A stretch of DNA of 5,038 bases, from NCBI GenBank assembly GCA_010672185.1, contig JAAHHL010000618.1, positions 1 through 5,038 on the forward strand, read 5' to 3'. A program made the translations under genes and the position numbers. Positions within the stretch are counted from its first letter, which is position 1; the number at the start of each line of letters is the position of its first letter. The notes under the pieces are model-generated. The model was not told where the DNA came from, did not search any database, and worked only from the letters and a program-made list of their open reading frames with translations. The stretch comes from Caldora sp. SIO3E6 (GTDB lineage Bacteria; Cyanobacteriota; Cyanobacteriia; Cyanobacteriales; Coleofasciculaceae). Of this stretch, positions 4,910-5,038 are shown in pieces.

Positions 4910-5038
4910 ATAAGTAACAAGTAACAAGTAATAAGTAATAAGTAATAAGTAATAAGTAATAAGTAATAAGTAAAGAGTTATTAGGGCTTGCTGGGTAAGC
5001 TTTTGGGCATGTTGGTGAGGTGAAACTACCCCGATTAA
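4896..5038. mobile_element. Possible insertion-sequence edge with imperfect direct repeats
   Basis: Two 20-base segments, 4896-4915 (CTAGGGTCTGCTGAATAAGT) and 4981-5000 (TTAGGGCTTGCTGGGTAAGC), align without gaps at 14 of 20 positions, and all six differences are transitions. They flank the AAGTAAN array. The TAGGG(YY)TGCTG(RR)TAAG core looks like the terminal sequence of a transposable element. It begins just where the OLD-like frame loses family-like sequence, next to the short palindrome CCCTA-AC-TAGGG (4890-4901). No transposase frame or opposite end is in the window, so this is tentative; it could also be a dispersed repeat. Confidence 0.3.
4912..4974. repeat. Heptanucleotide tandem array, AAGTAAY unit (9 units)
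   Basis: Nine 7-base units are present: AAGTAAC twice, AAGTAAT six times and AAGTAAA once, starting 2 bp after the stop of the OLD-like gene. Since 7 is not a multiple of 3, the TAA in each unit falls in all three forward frames. The unit is the reverse complement of the TTACTNN array at 1078-1112. It is purine-rich on the coding strand of the upstream gene. Confidence 0.95.

Overview
The window looks like chromosomal DNA of a filamentous, Nostoc-like cyanobacterium. The grounds are three copies of the HIP1 octamer GCGATCGC (2769, 2825, 4844), several heptanucleotide tandem arrays of the STRR type, dispersed intergenic palindromes, and proteins of cyanobacterial character. No name was checked by database search; all identifications rest on motifs and remembered family patterns.

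Layout. Bases 2-106 (+) hold the last 34 codons of a gene cut by the left edge, probably a retropepsin-like aspartyl protease. Converging on it is a TVP38/TMEM64 (VTT-domain) membrane protein (247-969, -), which starts with TTG behind a good Shine-Dalgarno sequence. Upstream on the same strand lies holA, the delta subunit of the DNA polymerase III clamp loader (1122-2105, -). Only 26 bp from the holA start, and divergent from it, begins a PF08975-type (DUF1868) 2H phosphoesterase (2132-2920, +), also with a TTG start and a strong Shine-Dalgarno sequence. The 345-bp gap 2921-3265 has no gene; it contains a heptad array, a 107-bp palindromic element and a second heptad array touching the next gene. 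The last gene (3266-4909, +) encodes an OLD-like protein, an ABC-type ATPase fused to a TOPRIM nuclease-like domain. Its 3' end looks truncated where the sequence changes into a heptad array flanked by imperfect direct repeats, possibly the edge of an insertion sequence that continues past the window.

How the parts relate. holA is housekeeping (replication). The TVP38 protein and the 2H phosphoesterase have no evident functional tie to it beyond proximity. The OLD-like gene belongs to a family with known anti-phage members (P2 Old, GajA of Gabija), but no partner such as a UvrD-like helicase is visible, so a defence role is inference.

The most striking non-gene pattern is that five period-7 arrays sit at gene boundaries. 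Four lie at or just past the 3' end of a gene, and one abuts the 5' end of the OLD-like gene. They form two families plus one singleton, and the two members of each family are in opposite orientation. One array contains the stop codon of the TVP38 gene, another adds a spurious in-frame 5' extension to the OLD-like frame, and the array after the OLD-like gene carries TAA in all three forward frames.
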